This document shows positions 44,210 to 55,451 of a stretch of DNA of 64,000 bases, piece after piece. Origin of the DNA: Chytridium lagenaria (lineage: Eukaryota; Chytridiomycota; Chytridiomycetes; Chytridiales; Chytridiaceae); NCBI GenBank assembly GCA_025449115.1, contig JAHLKC010000097.1, forward strand, positions 62,001-126,000, written 5' to 3'. The number at the start of each line of letters is the position of its first letter. The stretch's first letter is position 1. A model generated the notes under the pieces. The model made no database searches. It worked only from the letters and a program-made list of their open reading frames with translations, and was not told where the DNA came from. The translations under genes and the position numbers were made by a program.

Positions 44210-44667
44210 GGCAAATGGGTGTGCGTGATTGAGGCGCGGTTTATTTTTGGCGGGTCGGACGTTGATGAAATGAAATTGTGTCCGAAATTTTGGGAAGTGG
44301 CGTTTTGGGAACGTTAAAATAGAAATGATGAAGGGTTTGATTAAGTTTATATGTGGTTTAGAATGTAATAAATCGGGGTGGATAAAGAGGTGACTAAGTA
44401 ACTGAAAATCCGGTACCGTTGTCCAGCAACGGTAACTTACGAAAAACCACAAAAGAATGCCTTTCATCATCATAATACCAATAACAACAGAAGCGTATAC
44501 ATTGTAAAGAATGGAGGATGGACCAGCCAGCAAGCCTCAATGGAGCAAGATAAAATACCCCCGTAAAAAAAAAAACAAAATTCATTGACCAGCAATGAGG
44601 GCAACTTTGAGAGTAAAAGAAAAAAAAACAAAAACAACAAGGATAAACAAACAATCATGAAATTGTA
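44210..44667. other. Intergenic
   Basis: No gene is supported between the repeat protein promoter and the 3' end of LysM-CAP copy 2. Confidence 0.35.
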
Positions 44668-46196
44668 TCAGGAATCAAGAAACACTCTTTGGATCACGAA
44701 AGAAATATTATATCTATCACATTGAACACACCCAGGATACCGCGGCGATCCCGTATCGACCTCGAATATATTGTTCCCTGGAGGATCATACCGACCTACA
44801 AGAAAATAGAACACCAGCAATCAGCACATCTCAAAGTAAGAGGCTAGAAATACTCACACACAGTCGTCTGACAAGTAGACCTCTCATCATAATAACTCGC
44901 ACATCCCACCTGCCTACTCGAATACCAAAGCACCTGCGAAGCATGATTCAACGTCCCCTCATACCCTTCACAAATCCATCCGTCAATACTCTCTTGCATG
45001 TATGTCGGTTCACCCTTGTACACCCCGTTCCCACCCTTTCCATAAATGTTCTCCCCATAGTTTTGGCCGTGGTCTAACGAACAACCGGCTGCGAGAACCA
45101 TTGCGCGGTCCCGTGCGATATAGTACATTTCGTTTGACCAGGTCAGCGGAACGTAGGAACCACCTTGGTAGCGTTGTCGCATGGTGTTGTGGTATTCGAA
45201 ACCGAATTGGAGTTCAGCGTCAGGAGCTGAGGGAGCTTGGGGTTGAGGAGGTTCTGGGGAGGGTTCTGGGGATGGCTCTGGAGATGGCTCTGGGGATGGA
45301 CTTGGGGATGGTTCGCCTTCTGACGTTGTTGGGGTTTCGGTTGTTGATTCAATGGTTGTTGTGGTTGGTACTGGGCGGGTTGTTGTGGGAGTGGGACGAC
45401 GGAAGGGAACCGACGGGGATTGAACGCAGATCTGGACGCCCAGGTTACGGGTGAGGAAGGAGCAGGATAGACGACGTTGATGGTGTAGAGGTAGCCGACT
45501 GTCACGTTGTTGGATGTAGCAATGTCCTCGCATTTCGTTGCGGGTCCGACAGCAACCGAATTTGAGCAATCGGCGATAGGGACGCTGGGTTGGGTGCGGG
45601 TAATGGATCCGGGAAGTTTGCAGGATTGAGATTGGATAATATACATAAAGAATCTGCGGGCAGTGTCTTGAAGCAGTTGATGAAGGGGTTGAGACGGTAA
45701 AGGTACGTGACGGTGATGTTTTTGGATTTGGCGAGTTCGCTGCATGTTTCTTTTCCGGTTGGGGTGTAGGTGGTGATGCATGTTCGAGACGGTCAATGAC
45801 TTGAGAGGTTTTGGAGATGCAGAGGAATTCGCCTTGAGGTGGGAGAGAGGTGCAGTCGACTTTGTTGAGGTCTTGAATGGATTTTTGAGTCTAGGTGGAT
45901 TATGGTTAGATATTAATTCAGAAAGTTAGAATGAATGAAACTCATTCAAAACTCACCACACCCGTTGAGTTTGAGATCTTTGCGCAGGTATCCTTGCTTT
46001 GAATCTTGTAGCTCACTGGACACGATTTGACGACGTTCGACGAGGCATCACTGAGCGTTGGATCCACATGCCTTAGTACTGCGGCACTCACTGATGCGAG
46101 GATAGTGAATGCAATGGATAGTTGAAGGAGGAGTGAGAAGTTGGAAGATGAGGGCATCGTGAGCCGCGATGTTGATGGTGATGAGGAGACGGCCAT
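44668..46196 (-). CDS. LysM + CAP secreted protein, copy 2 (diverged, frame-interrupted)
   Basis: Exon 1 (46196-45957) encodes a long n-region signal peptide (SLLLQLSIAFTILASVSA) and the first LysM half (KSCPVSYKIQSKDTCAKISN). Exon 2 starts at 45890 (TQKSIQDLNKVDCTSLPPQG). After shifts near 45785 and 45640 a further LysM-like unit reads PIADCSNSVAVGPATKCEDI and YLYTINVVYPA. A Pro/Glu repeat linker (SPEPSPEPSPEP) precedes the CAP domain: FEYHNTMRQRYQGGSYVPLT, DHGQNYGENIYG, NHASQVLWYSSRQVGCASYY. The final exon after a gtgagt donor near 44858 gives CRYDPPGNNIFEVD and a stop near 44668. At least three single-base shifts lie between intact segments. It lacks part of the copy-1 LysM region and is the most diverged of the three. 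Confidence 0.75.
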
Positions 46197-46873
46197 CTTT
46201 CCATGTTTTATAATTGCATGATGGCAGACCCAAGGCATTTGAACACGTTACTCAAGACACAAGATGTTACACCAGATCACACATTGGAATCTGGATTGGA
46301 AAACGCGTGAAAAGAACGCGTAAAAAATAATAAATAAATAAAATGAACGCGATGCATGTTGTGCTGAGACGTGTGACTCTTTTAAGCATCAAATATCCAT
46401 CTGGATACCAGACACCTGTTTCTTTCCTTCCGCTGCAATATTCACATAGTCATCAATAGTACCACGCTTTCAGTGCAGGTCTAAGAGAAACTTTATCCTC
46501 ATAATGTAATTAAAACTAAGTCACGCTTTTAAATTACTTGTTGAGAATGAATAAGAAATGACTTACGCGTACCTAACTACGCGTGTCCACACTCAAGACG
46601 GCGCAAGGAGCAAGAAAGAAGGTTGTTTGGACTTGTCTTTTTTGCCCTCTATATAATTAATTAATTAATTGAAAAAAGGGTGTGTTCCACAAGCAAGTTT
46701 TTAGCCCTTCATCCCATCACCATCAGCACCCACTCTCTCTCAACGCCGTCATCTGGGACAGGCGTCAATAGACAGAGGGAAGTATAGAAATAGAAGGGGG
46801 TGGAATATAGTCAGTCGTTATACGGTGCAAGAAGGGGAAGAGCATCAATCACATTACCATCTTCAAAAGAAGC
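46197..46873. other. Divergent promoter region between two LysM-CAP genes
   Basis: Copy 2 (minus) and copy 3 (plus) are head to head, separated by about 680 bp. The spacer contains a TTAATTAATTAATT run near 46655-46670. No gene is seen. Confidence 0.5.
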
Positions 46874-48497
46874 ATGTTATCAGCTACTGTTCTTGTAGTG
46901 GCTGCTGCTGCACTGTGGATGCCATCATCTGCGGATGCTGCACTCAACCCACTGTCAAAGAGCTCTGGGAGCGGTCGTTACCTTAGGCACATGAGTCCTG
47001 CTCTCACGGAGAACCAGATTAACGTCGTCAACAACTGTCCTTGGAGATGGCAAGTCAAGAGTGGAGACACTTGCGGATCTATTGCAATTGCATTGGGAAC
47101 GGTAAGCATTCCATCTCTTCGCTACAAATAGAATGTCTGGACTCTGATATCGTTTGTAATGCTCTTTTGAATGAATGTACAGGACACCAAGACAATCACG
47201 TCAAACAATGCTGGTCTTGACTGCAACCAACTAAAGAAAAATGACATTCTCTGCCTTTCAAAGACCCTCGATTCCCCCATCTCCAGCGCCTTTAACAGCA
47301 TCACCGAAAACTCTCTCGGTGCCTCGGATAACGCAACCTTCACCTGCACTCAGAGCATCACCACCACTGGTCAAGCCTCTTGCAAGAACATTAAGGAATC
47401 CAACAATGTCTTCTCCATGGTCTATCTCATCAAGATCAACCCCACCCTTGAGTGCTTCCGCGGAAACGTCACTGCGGTACCGACATCTGCATTAAATCCA
47501 CCTTGAACCCAGAAAATTACAGAGACCCTATCATTCCCCGTGGTTCCGTCCCTGTCCCCATCGCAGACTGCAACAAAACCGTCTCCATTCGTCTCGACTC
47601 CACCTGCGACCGTATTGCCGAGGACAACAACATCCGCACCCAAACCCTTTTCCTCCTCAACGCCAACCTCACCTGTACAAAGCTCACCGATAACATTGGT
47701 TCCGACGTTTGCGTCGGCAGCTCTGGAAGGTTTAACACCACCCCTCTTCCTACCTCCCGCCCCGGACCTACTGCCACCACTACCGATGAAACCCTACTGC
47801 GACTTCCACCGACGAGACGTCACCAACCCCCTCCGAGTCCCCTTCGCCGTCCCCTTCACCGGAGCCAAGCCCTCCCCACCACCTCCTCCTCCTCCTCCAC
47901 CGCCCCCAAGTGAAGAGGACCGTTGTCTTGACATGCACAACACCCACCGCATGTGGATCTACAATGGAGATGGAAACCGATACGTCCATTGGGACGATGG
48001 ACTCAAGTGGCAGGCTCAGGATATCGCCAACAACCTTGCAAACAACTACTGTACTCTGGACCATGGAACAGACAAGGAGAAAACCTTTACATGTCGAGTG
48101 GTGGCAATGAAGTTGATGACTGGTGTACCGCCGCTACGAGAGTTTGGATTAACGAGGGGTACCGCACTGGCGGGTACAACCATGCTTCGCAACTTTCTTG
48201 GTCTTCAGTGAGGAGTATCGGTTGTGCAGTGTCTTACTCGAGCTCGTTCAGGTGTCGCGTTGTCGTCTGTAAGTTCAACTTTTCGTTTGGGAGCTTGTTG
48301 ATCCGCATCATCATAGGCCTTTTTTTTAACCCGTATCTTTAATTTCAGGCCGATACGATCCTTGGGGTAACTTCCTTGGCGCTGGAGACTCCCCCAGTTT
48401 CCCGAAAACACTCTCTAATCATTTACGACCCCACTTTTCCCTTTTCTCTTTTCCGGGGCGCTACCCCACATCCCCACGGTTCTTTCCAATTGTATGA
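46874..48497 (+). CDS. LysM + CAP secreted protein, copy 3 (frame-interrupted)
   Basis: Exon 1 (46874-47101) encodes a signal peptide (MLSATVLVVAAAALWMPSS) and a first unit nearly identical to copy 1 (CPWRWQVKSGDTCGSIAIAL). Exon 2 starts at 47183 (DTKTITSNNAGLDCNQLKKN), the same splice position as copy 1. Breaks occur near 47475 (NVTA, then GTDICIKSTLNPE), near 47790 and near 48070 (LDHGT, then RQGENLYMSSGG). CAP motifs are MHNTHRMWIYNGDGN, NHASQLSWSSVRSIGCAVSY and CRYDPWGNFLG after the last intron (48269-48348). A proline run replaces most of the linker. The frame runs to TGA at 48495, but homology to copy 1 ends near 48400, so the stop may be earlier if one base is off. Confidence 0.8.
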
Positions 48498-49447
48498 ATA
48501 TCAGTTTTCGGTGAAATACCGGAGTATTTCACTTTTCTTTTTTCCCGTTCCCCTCATCTTTTTTTTATCGCTCCCTTTTCTCGTTTTTTTGTATCGGTCT
48601 CTTTTTCTTCTTTACGAGCCTTCGTTTTTTTTAAAAAAAAAAACACTTGTCTGACGAGTTTGGGGTTCGGCATTTCTTGCATTGCTGGTGTGGATTAGAG
48701 ATATAAGAGATCCATTTATTTTTTTTAAGCAAGCGGTTTTTTTTTGTTTTTCGAACTCTTTTTCTTTGACTCGTTTATGGTGTTAAACGAGATTTCGGTA
48801 AGTATGTCTATAAGCATTATTTTTTAAAAAGAAAGGTTAGGGTTAGGAGAAAAGAAAATCTTTAAGTCTTATCCTTATGCACATAACATAATTGCACCAT
48901 AGCTTCTGCCCACATCAATGCATCTCAATCTTAACAATATAAATAATGAGGAACTCCTACCTCCACCATCTCGTGTTACTAACCATAGGGTGACGCCGAC
49001 TATCCAACTTTCTATAGATAAGTCAGAGTATCTTTGAGACGGGGAAAAAAGAGTATGGAATAAAAGGCAGGAGGTCTTTTACTTGAAGCTCAACGAGATA
49101 AAGCGGAATTACGGAAACACGAGACAACTACATTCTGGTCTTCAATGTTGAGGTCATTCCAGTAATTTTAGCGTAAGGCCTGCAAGCGTCAGCTCGAACA
49201 AGATGTCCGATCTACTATAACCTGATACCAGTGAGGTCGACAGGCGAGCTCATTTCGAACTCATGAAGGACCCGTCTCCTGTTAAACCCTTTCCAATGAT
49301 ATGTATCGTCAAATTATCAATTTTAACCTATAGCAGTATACAATTTTTTTAGGAACAATAAATACTGATATTTTAAATAAAAAAGTGTGAAAACAAGGAG
49401 CCTTCAGGACTCAATAATTTAAGCACCAACACGTCCACAATCCATCT
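48498..49447. other. AT-rich intergenic region
   Basis: T-rich tracts (48520-48780) and low-complexity sequence. No gene is recognised. Confidence 0.45.
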
Positions 49448-50508
49448 TTAAACCCTCTCCGTCAGAATCTCAAACGGCAAGTACTTGACTTCAACCGGCG
49501 CGATTCCATCCGCAACCATCCTACACGCCGTGTTCTGCGTGTTCCCAAAAAACGAGTTATGCGGCGCAATCCCCAACGCCGTCACATCAAACCTATTGTT
49601 ACAGCTCGAGCTCTCATCCAACCCAGCCCTCACATCCATACACGACAACATCTGCTTCTTCTCCACATCCACAAACAACTCTCGACCAGCGTGACGGTAT
49701 CCGAGCGTCGTGGGGGGCACCCGTGAGATCCGATCCGACGAGTGAGTGACACGGATCACGTCAAGGAGGCCAAGTTGGGTGTCGATGAGACGCGCGAATT
49801 CAAAGTTGCCGAGACGTGGACATCCCATTGTTGTCAAACGAACTTGTTGAGCGGGGATGCGCTTTGTTAATACGAGTTCGGCGACAGCTAGAGTGGAGAT
49901 GGCGCAGCCGTAAGAATGTCGATGGCGTGGACTTGGAATCCTGGGTTCTTGTGATCAGATCTGTCATTGTTTTGATGATCTGTGGTTGGACGTTGTTGGA
50001 TTCGTAGGCGTCTTGGAAACCTTGGTGGATTGAGACACTGGCTGGAGCGTTGGGGAGGTTGAGTTTTGTACGGGAAAGTTGATCGCATCTATCCAGTTGG
50101 GTTGGACGACTGCACCTTGGAAGGAGAGGTAGATGTGCGACTGGGGATATCCACGGCGGCGTAACCTTGGGTTGCGTTGTTGGAGGAGAGGATGGGGGTG
50201 TAGTTTGTGAAGTTGGAGGCGGGACCGTTGCAGATGTTGCATTTGAAGGAGTTGGCGTCCAGAATCTCGGTACCTGAGGAAAGACAGAGTTAATCACTGA
50301 TGCTTGATAAATATTATGGTGATGGATGCTTACTGCAGTATGAGAGCTGTGAGAGTTGTGCGAGCTGCCGCAACTGGCTGACCTCGGTGTCGGTTAATAC
50401 CGTCAACCCTGGGCTTCCCACCAAATTCGCAGTGCCGCCCCCCGGATAGGCATTGACGACGTGAGCTGAAAGTAGGGCAATAGCCCGTGATGAGTGTGGT
50501 AGCAACAT
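49448..50508 (-). CDS. Secreted class-3 lipase, copy 2 (frame-interrupted)
   Basis: ATG 50508 begins MLLPHSSRAIALLSAHVVNA; the exon runs VSQLRQLAQLSQLSYC to a gtaagc donor at 50333, and exon 2 starts at 50273 (ILDANSFKCNICNGP). One-base shifts occur near 50130 (before HIYLSFQGAVVQPNWIDA), near 50060 (before NLPNAPASVSIHQGFQDAYE) and at 49913, where a single G is missing from the lipase elbow; adding it restores the HSYG pattern in ATT-GGA-CAT. Then MGCPRLGNFEFARLI, RVTHSSDRISRVP and APHNSFFG follow to TAA at 49448. Three clean one-base gaps in one gene, one of them inside the nucleophile elbow, are better explained by sequence error or very recent loss than long decay. Confidence 0.75.
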
Positions 50509-51326
50509 TGGAATTGTTTTTTTTAGGAGGGGATATTGTTAGATGATAGCAGTTACGTTCTCGTTTTTATAGCAGGGGGGGGGTTTATAGCAAGCGTGAC
50601 AATTCTACATGAAACAAAAAAAACAAAGGATTTAACATTAATTTCTACTTGAAACAAGGAGATTAAATAGCCACAGGGTTGGAGAGAATGTTCCGCAATC
50701 GTTTCAAGGAGTTTCCATGAGCTTCATATGTTTGCATCATCGTTGAAATCAATATTTTTTTTAGTCGGAGGCGGTTACGGTTTAAGCTTTTCGGCTGCAG
50801 ATGCCTCGCTCCGAGAAGGTGTCTCAGAATATATTAGTGTAGCTGTCACTATACGCTTTGACAGAAAGGCGTCGACATATCTCGGCTTTATCAATAAATC
50901 TCCGATTTAAATACATCAATTTTTATTCATTTTTGCATGGCAGCCGCGGTATGACGCTTTGTTTATTTCTTTATTCAATTAGGGTTTTGCTGTTCACATA
51001 CTTGAAACTGCGAAGAGATCACTTACACTACCATTTGACATGTTTGTTGTTGTTTGAGGATGATCAGAACTAGGGATATACAGGCAATTTTCATCTATAC
51101 TTGACGCAAATGCCATACTAAAACTCCGCAAGTATATAGGTCCTCTATCTAAGTCATAGGCGACTTATTGACTAAATGTTGCCCTGATATTGTAAGTTGT
51201 GCTGCCAAAGGCTTCTGGAAGAGTTGATTGCATGGACCCAATCACAAAACGTGTCCGTCACATATCATGTTAATTAAGCCCTCACATGCACCCAGCTACC
51301 TAAATATATTTGAAATTTCCTACAAC
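50509..51326. other. Intergenic region
   Basis: Contains a TATAAAAA on the minus strand at 50564-50571, about 60 bp upstream of the lipase-2 ATG, and a G-run near 50575. The rest shows no gene. Confidence 0.45.
50564..50571 (-). promoter_or_regulatory. TATA box of lipase 2
   Basis: TATAAAAA on the minus strand, 56-63 bp upstream of ATG 50508. Confidence 0.55.
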
Positions 51327-52052
51327 ATGAAGCCCTTCACCGCCGCCTCCATCCTCCTCGCGCTCCTCGCCACCACCCACGCAACAAACACCACCGTCGG
51401 CAACCCCACCTATTGCACAAACTCCAAAGACATCATCTGCCCCCATCTCTGCAGCCGCACCATCATCCGATGCACAGGCCCCGAATCCGGATACGTCGAT
51501 ACCATCCCCGACCCAAACCTCGTTTGCATCCCATCCTGTGATGGCTCTGATTCCATTGGATTCTGGTATCAATGCCAACCCCCTGTTCAAGAACAACCCA
51601 TTCAGAGGTGTACGGCTGCCTCTGAAGTTGTGTGTCCCGAGGAATGCGGAAAGACGTTGATCAGATGTACGGGGATGGGGAAAGGTCAGATGCTTGATGT
51701 TGATCAAGGGCTCGTCTGTACAAACAACAACCCGCCGTATTTCCTTGTGTCGGAAGCGACGTGTAAATTAAGTCCACCTGTTATTGGTGGAGGTGGAAGC
51801 AATGGTTTGCCTCTGGCGAAAAGCTCTTCAACGAGTACTTCCACGTTAACAGCTACAGCGGCTGGAGCTGATGCGGCGAAAACGGCAGAGGCGTCAAAGT
51901 CGTCACGTGGAGGAATGAGTGCGGTACCGAGTATCTTCACTGATGTTGTCGCGTTGATGGTGGCCCATTATTTTGCTTCAGATCATAATCTAAGAATGGG
52001 ATTGATGTGTACCCCATTCAATATTACATTTATAGCAGAATACCAATTATAA
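51327..52052 (+). CDS. Secreted Cys-rich two-repeat protein
   Basis: From ATG 51327 a signal peptide (MKPFTAASILLALLATTHA) precedes two tandem Cys-rich units of about 70 residues. Unit 1 has NPTYCTNSKDIICPHLC and TIIRCTGPESG; unit 2 has QRCTAASEVVCPEEC and TLIRCTGMGKGQ. Each ends in another Cys (FWYQC; SEATC). A Ser/Thr/Ala-rich stretch (SSTSTSTLTATAAGADAAK) and a hydrophobic segment (PSIFTDVVALMVAHYF) follow. A 25-residue hydrophilic tail after that segment is odd for a GPI protein and may reflect a missed stop from a 1-nt slip near 51975. Cys spacing is reminiscent of small chitin-binding modules, but I cannot assign a family. Confidence 0.75.
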   Translation: MKPFTAASILLALLATTHATNTTVGNPTYCTNSKDIICPHLCSRTIIRCTGPESGYVDTIPDPNLVCIPSCDGSDSIGFWYQCQPPVQEQPIQRCTAASEVVCPEECGKTLIRCTGMGKGQMLDVDQGLVCTNNNPPYFLVSEATCKLSPPVIGGGGSNGLPLAKSSSTSTSTLTATAAGADAAKTAEASKSSRGGMSAVPSIFTDVVALMVAHYFASDHNLRMGLMCTPFNITFIAEYQL

Positions 52053-52240
52053 AGACACATTATTATCGTTAATTTTTTTTTTGGATATATGTTGAGGACT
52101 GGAGGAGGCTTTTTAGACCACTGACTCGGAAAAGGCCAAACTCGGTACAAGGGCCTAATATATTTTTGTTTCCTTCAAAAAGGGAATATTGGATAATTTT
52201 AATAAACATGAGGCCAATTCCATCAAATTAATAGATTGAG

Positions 52241-53463
52241 TTAAGGTCTACTCGCCAACACCTCAAACGGTAAAAATCCAACTGAAGACGGAGTGCTTCA
52301 ATGACGACTATAAGAAGGCAATGAAGCAAGGAGTCGGTGAAAACCAGAATATATTTGTTGTTGTGTCGTACAAGATAGTTGTCCAGCATTTGAAGGAGAT
52401 GTCGGGGGAGTGACATAACCGAGATCCCGCGACACCAACATTAATAGGTTTCAATGGATTCACCACAGCACAAGACGAGTCTTGCGTATGATCATAATAA
52501 CTGTTATGCGGATTAACACCCAACTTTGTCACCTCAAGGCCATTTGAACAACTCGGACTCTCATCCAACCCCTTTTTCACATCCGCACACCTCAACACAC
52601 GTTTCCCAACGACATCAATCCAGAATTCAGTCCCTCCATGACGGAACCCAAGCGGTGTAGTCGGGAACCTCGCTACAACATCAGAAGAATGAATCACACG
52701 TCGAGCGTTGCCCAGCGTGTCGACTAAACGCGCAAAATCGTAGTTTCCGATACGAGGTGACCCGAAAGACGTGATAAAGATTTTAGAGGGACTGATGAGG
52801 TTTGGAGAGGTTTCAAGAAGATCTAACACGCTCAATGTTGCGATCGCTGAACCCAGGGAATGTCCTATGGCGTGGAGATTATATCCCTTGAATTGCGTTA
52901 ATGTGGTTCGAAGTGCGTTCTGCACAATCGGTCTAACGTCATCCGCAGTGTAGGCGTTTTGGAATCCACTGTGAACGTAAGCGTTTTCGTTGAGAGACCC
53001 GCCGTATTGAAGCTTTGACCGGGGAACGTTGAGGGACACCAGAAGGGTAGAAGGGTTCGTCGTGCCTTGAAATGCGAGGTAGATGGTTTTCTTTGGGACG
53101 TCGACGGCAAGGTAACCTTGAGTTTGGAGGTTTTTCGAAATAATGGGTGTGAAGAGAGTAAAGTCCTTTGCAGCACCGAGGCATATGTTGCAGTTTAAGG
53201 TGGAAAGGTTGGGACGGTTGGCTTTGTTATAGGCGTGTTAACAAATTGCGTAAACTCATGATTAAATCAAAAAGCATGCACTTACCACAATAGGCTAATT
53301 GAGACAACTGTGCAAGGTCTCTTAATTCTGAAACTTCTGCATCGGAGACTACTGTGATTCCTGCATTTGGAGCTGGTGATGTCGCTCCTCCTGGCAACGC
53401 AACGCCATGCACGCAACTTACGAATGCCACCGCCAGCAGTAGCAAAAACGACTTTCCGTGCAT
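52241..53463 (-). CDS. Secreted class-3 lipase, copy 3, intact
   Basis: Three exons (53463-53286, 53221-52436, 52281-52241) give 334 aa with no break. The signal peptide is MHGKSFLLLLAVAFVSCVHG, then VSELRDLAQLSQLAYC at the first splice, TLNCNICLGAAKDF, YLAFQGTT, NAYVHSGFQNAYTADDVRP, the nucleophile elbow HAIGHSLGSAIATLS, then FGSPRIGNYDFARLV, an Asp in VIHSSDVVARFP and a His in GVNPHNSYYDHT. The last exon supplies the family C-terminus VGFLPFEVLASRP; without this splice the frame would run on to 52308. Catalysis is lipid ester hydrolysis after secretion. Conserved Cys positions match copies 1 and 2. It is the best reference for repairing the reading of the other copies. Confidence 0.93.
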
Positions 53464-55451
53464 TTCAAGGATAGGTGTATGAGGTAAAGTGTATGAATAT
53501 GGTGGGAGAAACGTTGATGGTCCTTTTAAAAGGGTTGATGCATAGCGTCTTAGTAATCACGCATTGCGCGATGGGATGAATTGCGCAATTTGGTGGCACA
53601 AAGGACGTCTTCCCTGGCATCACGCGAGCTTGATTCCTCGTTGCTGGGCTGCAGCCGTTGAGAACTGAGGCAAGTTTCAAGCAGCCCGGCTTCCTCCACG
53701 GCATATTTATTGAAAATAATAAAGTTACTTGTTGCCCTGAGACCAGCTGTTCGTTGATGGTATCTTTCTCCTAGCAGGATATATAGTTTAACCAAACAGG
53801 CCATTAGTTGGCTCGACTTTGCTGCTTTCAAGTGTTTTTGGGGCCGCGTATTGTAATTTTCACGTCGCTGCGATCATAGCAGCGGGCTACAAGTGATTGA
53901 TTGTAGATGATATGTAGAGGAGAGTATGTAATACCTAATGACCGTGGTTAGTGGTGGGAACATTAGTTTTGCGAAGGTTTTTGTTATAAGAAAAACTATT
54001 AAAACTGAAGTCATATAAACTATTATAAGCTGGAAATGTATCACTACCACGGCCCGTTATTTATAATCAAACCTTTTCAAAGGTATGGCCATGAGGTGAA
54101 TTATTGTGTAGGACGGGGAGTAGTTCGCAAGGAAGGAGTTTACGTGTTTGGTTGGAATGATCCTGGAATCCTATCATCAAAAATGGCTTCAAGAGTAAAA
54201 CAAACCACGATAGGCGTAGCGGCGATGCATTTTTTTTATGGGATGCCTTGGATATTTCATACTTCACCTTTCGTTGCCACTTTGACCGTGTAATTACCCA
54301 GTTATTACTTTACTCATTCCTAAAAATACTTTTTTCGCCCAGGCTTGTAGGTACCAGTTTCTTTTGTTTAATAAAGTTCCAGTTTACATTTATATTGTGA
54401 TTTTTAGTCCGTTGATCGACATTCACTCCAATAAAGCAGCACTGTCTGCTCGACCATCCTTGAACTACCATTAAAATCTGAGACGGCTCCTTTAAAAAAC
54501 AGTCTCAGTCAGTTTGTCTCTGTCATCATTCTCTCGCCACCCATGGACGCAGTCAAATGTGTCGTGGACATAACTCCAAGTTTTTTTCCTGCAGATGTTT
54601 TCCCTCATTAGTCATGGTCCCAGTGAGAATGTCTTTAAAGATTTCCTCTTTTGGTAAAAATCATTTATATTAATTTTGGAGGGTGGTTTGTGAGCCAATC
54701 AAAAGTGGGCCAAGTATTCATTAATTATTGCGGAGTGAGGCGGTGTTGCGGTGAAAGGAGACGGCCATGCCCATCAATCAATCAATCAATCAATCAGCCA
54801 TCCCGGATCCCAATGTCATGAAGGGGTTTGCAAAAAAACATGCAAAGGCATTATTTCTGAAGAGGACCAGTGATGTGAACCAGTTACCCAGAGGTTGCTG
54901 AACAATGGTGGGGTTAGATGCCTGAACCTTTAACATATTTAGGTAACAGGAAAAGGTTCTGCAGGAAGAGGACAAGGATATGACTTACTCGTGAGACTGC
55001 GTTCATCACTGCTACCTCCCTTTTAATGACAGGGATGCTGGGTCAGATTCATTTTCCGCGTACCGCAAGGATTTATCCGCTGAGCCATTTGAATGTCACA
55101 CATGTATAACACTCATTAATTAACTTTATTAAAAAAGGTAAAGACTTGACATTTCAAGGAGGAGACAAGGAGGAAAACGAACCAGTCTGTGATCCAGTCT
55201 GATTTTCTTCTTTTATTTAATTTAAAGGGAACAGTTCGCGAGCATCGAAATGTACCAGGCACAGGCCAAGGACTATGAAATCCTTCCCTTTCTATTTATT
55301 TATATCCCGCATCATCCAGGCATTCTATTCCCCGTGCTGGCCTGCCCATTTTCCCTCCATCGGTATTTTTTATAAACAAGCCTAGCTCATTACACAACAT
55401 CTTACACCTCGCGAAAGACGAGGACGAGTAACAAACAATTTCTTCAACATC
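53464..55451. other. Long intergenic region
   Basis: Frames on both strands here lack domains. An ATCA tandem run (about 54772-54795) and AT-rich stretches are present. The segment just upstream of 55452 is the promoter and 5' leader of the PacC-like gene. Confidence 0.45.

Noticed and set aside
46650..46675. TTAATTAATTAATT run as a regulatory palindrome or origin
   Set aside because: Simple AT repeat; nothing else around it supports a specific function.
54036..54293. Plus-strand 85-codon frame starting MYHYHG
   Set aside because: No domain, no splice signals, AT-rich surroundings and no composition bias; likely chance.
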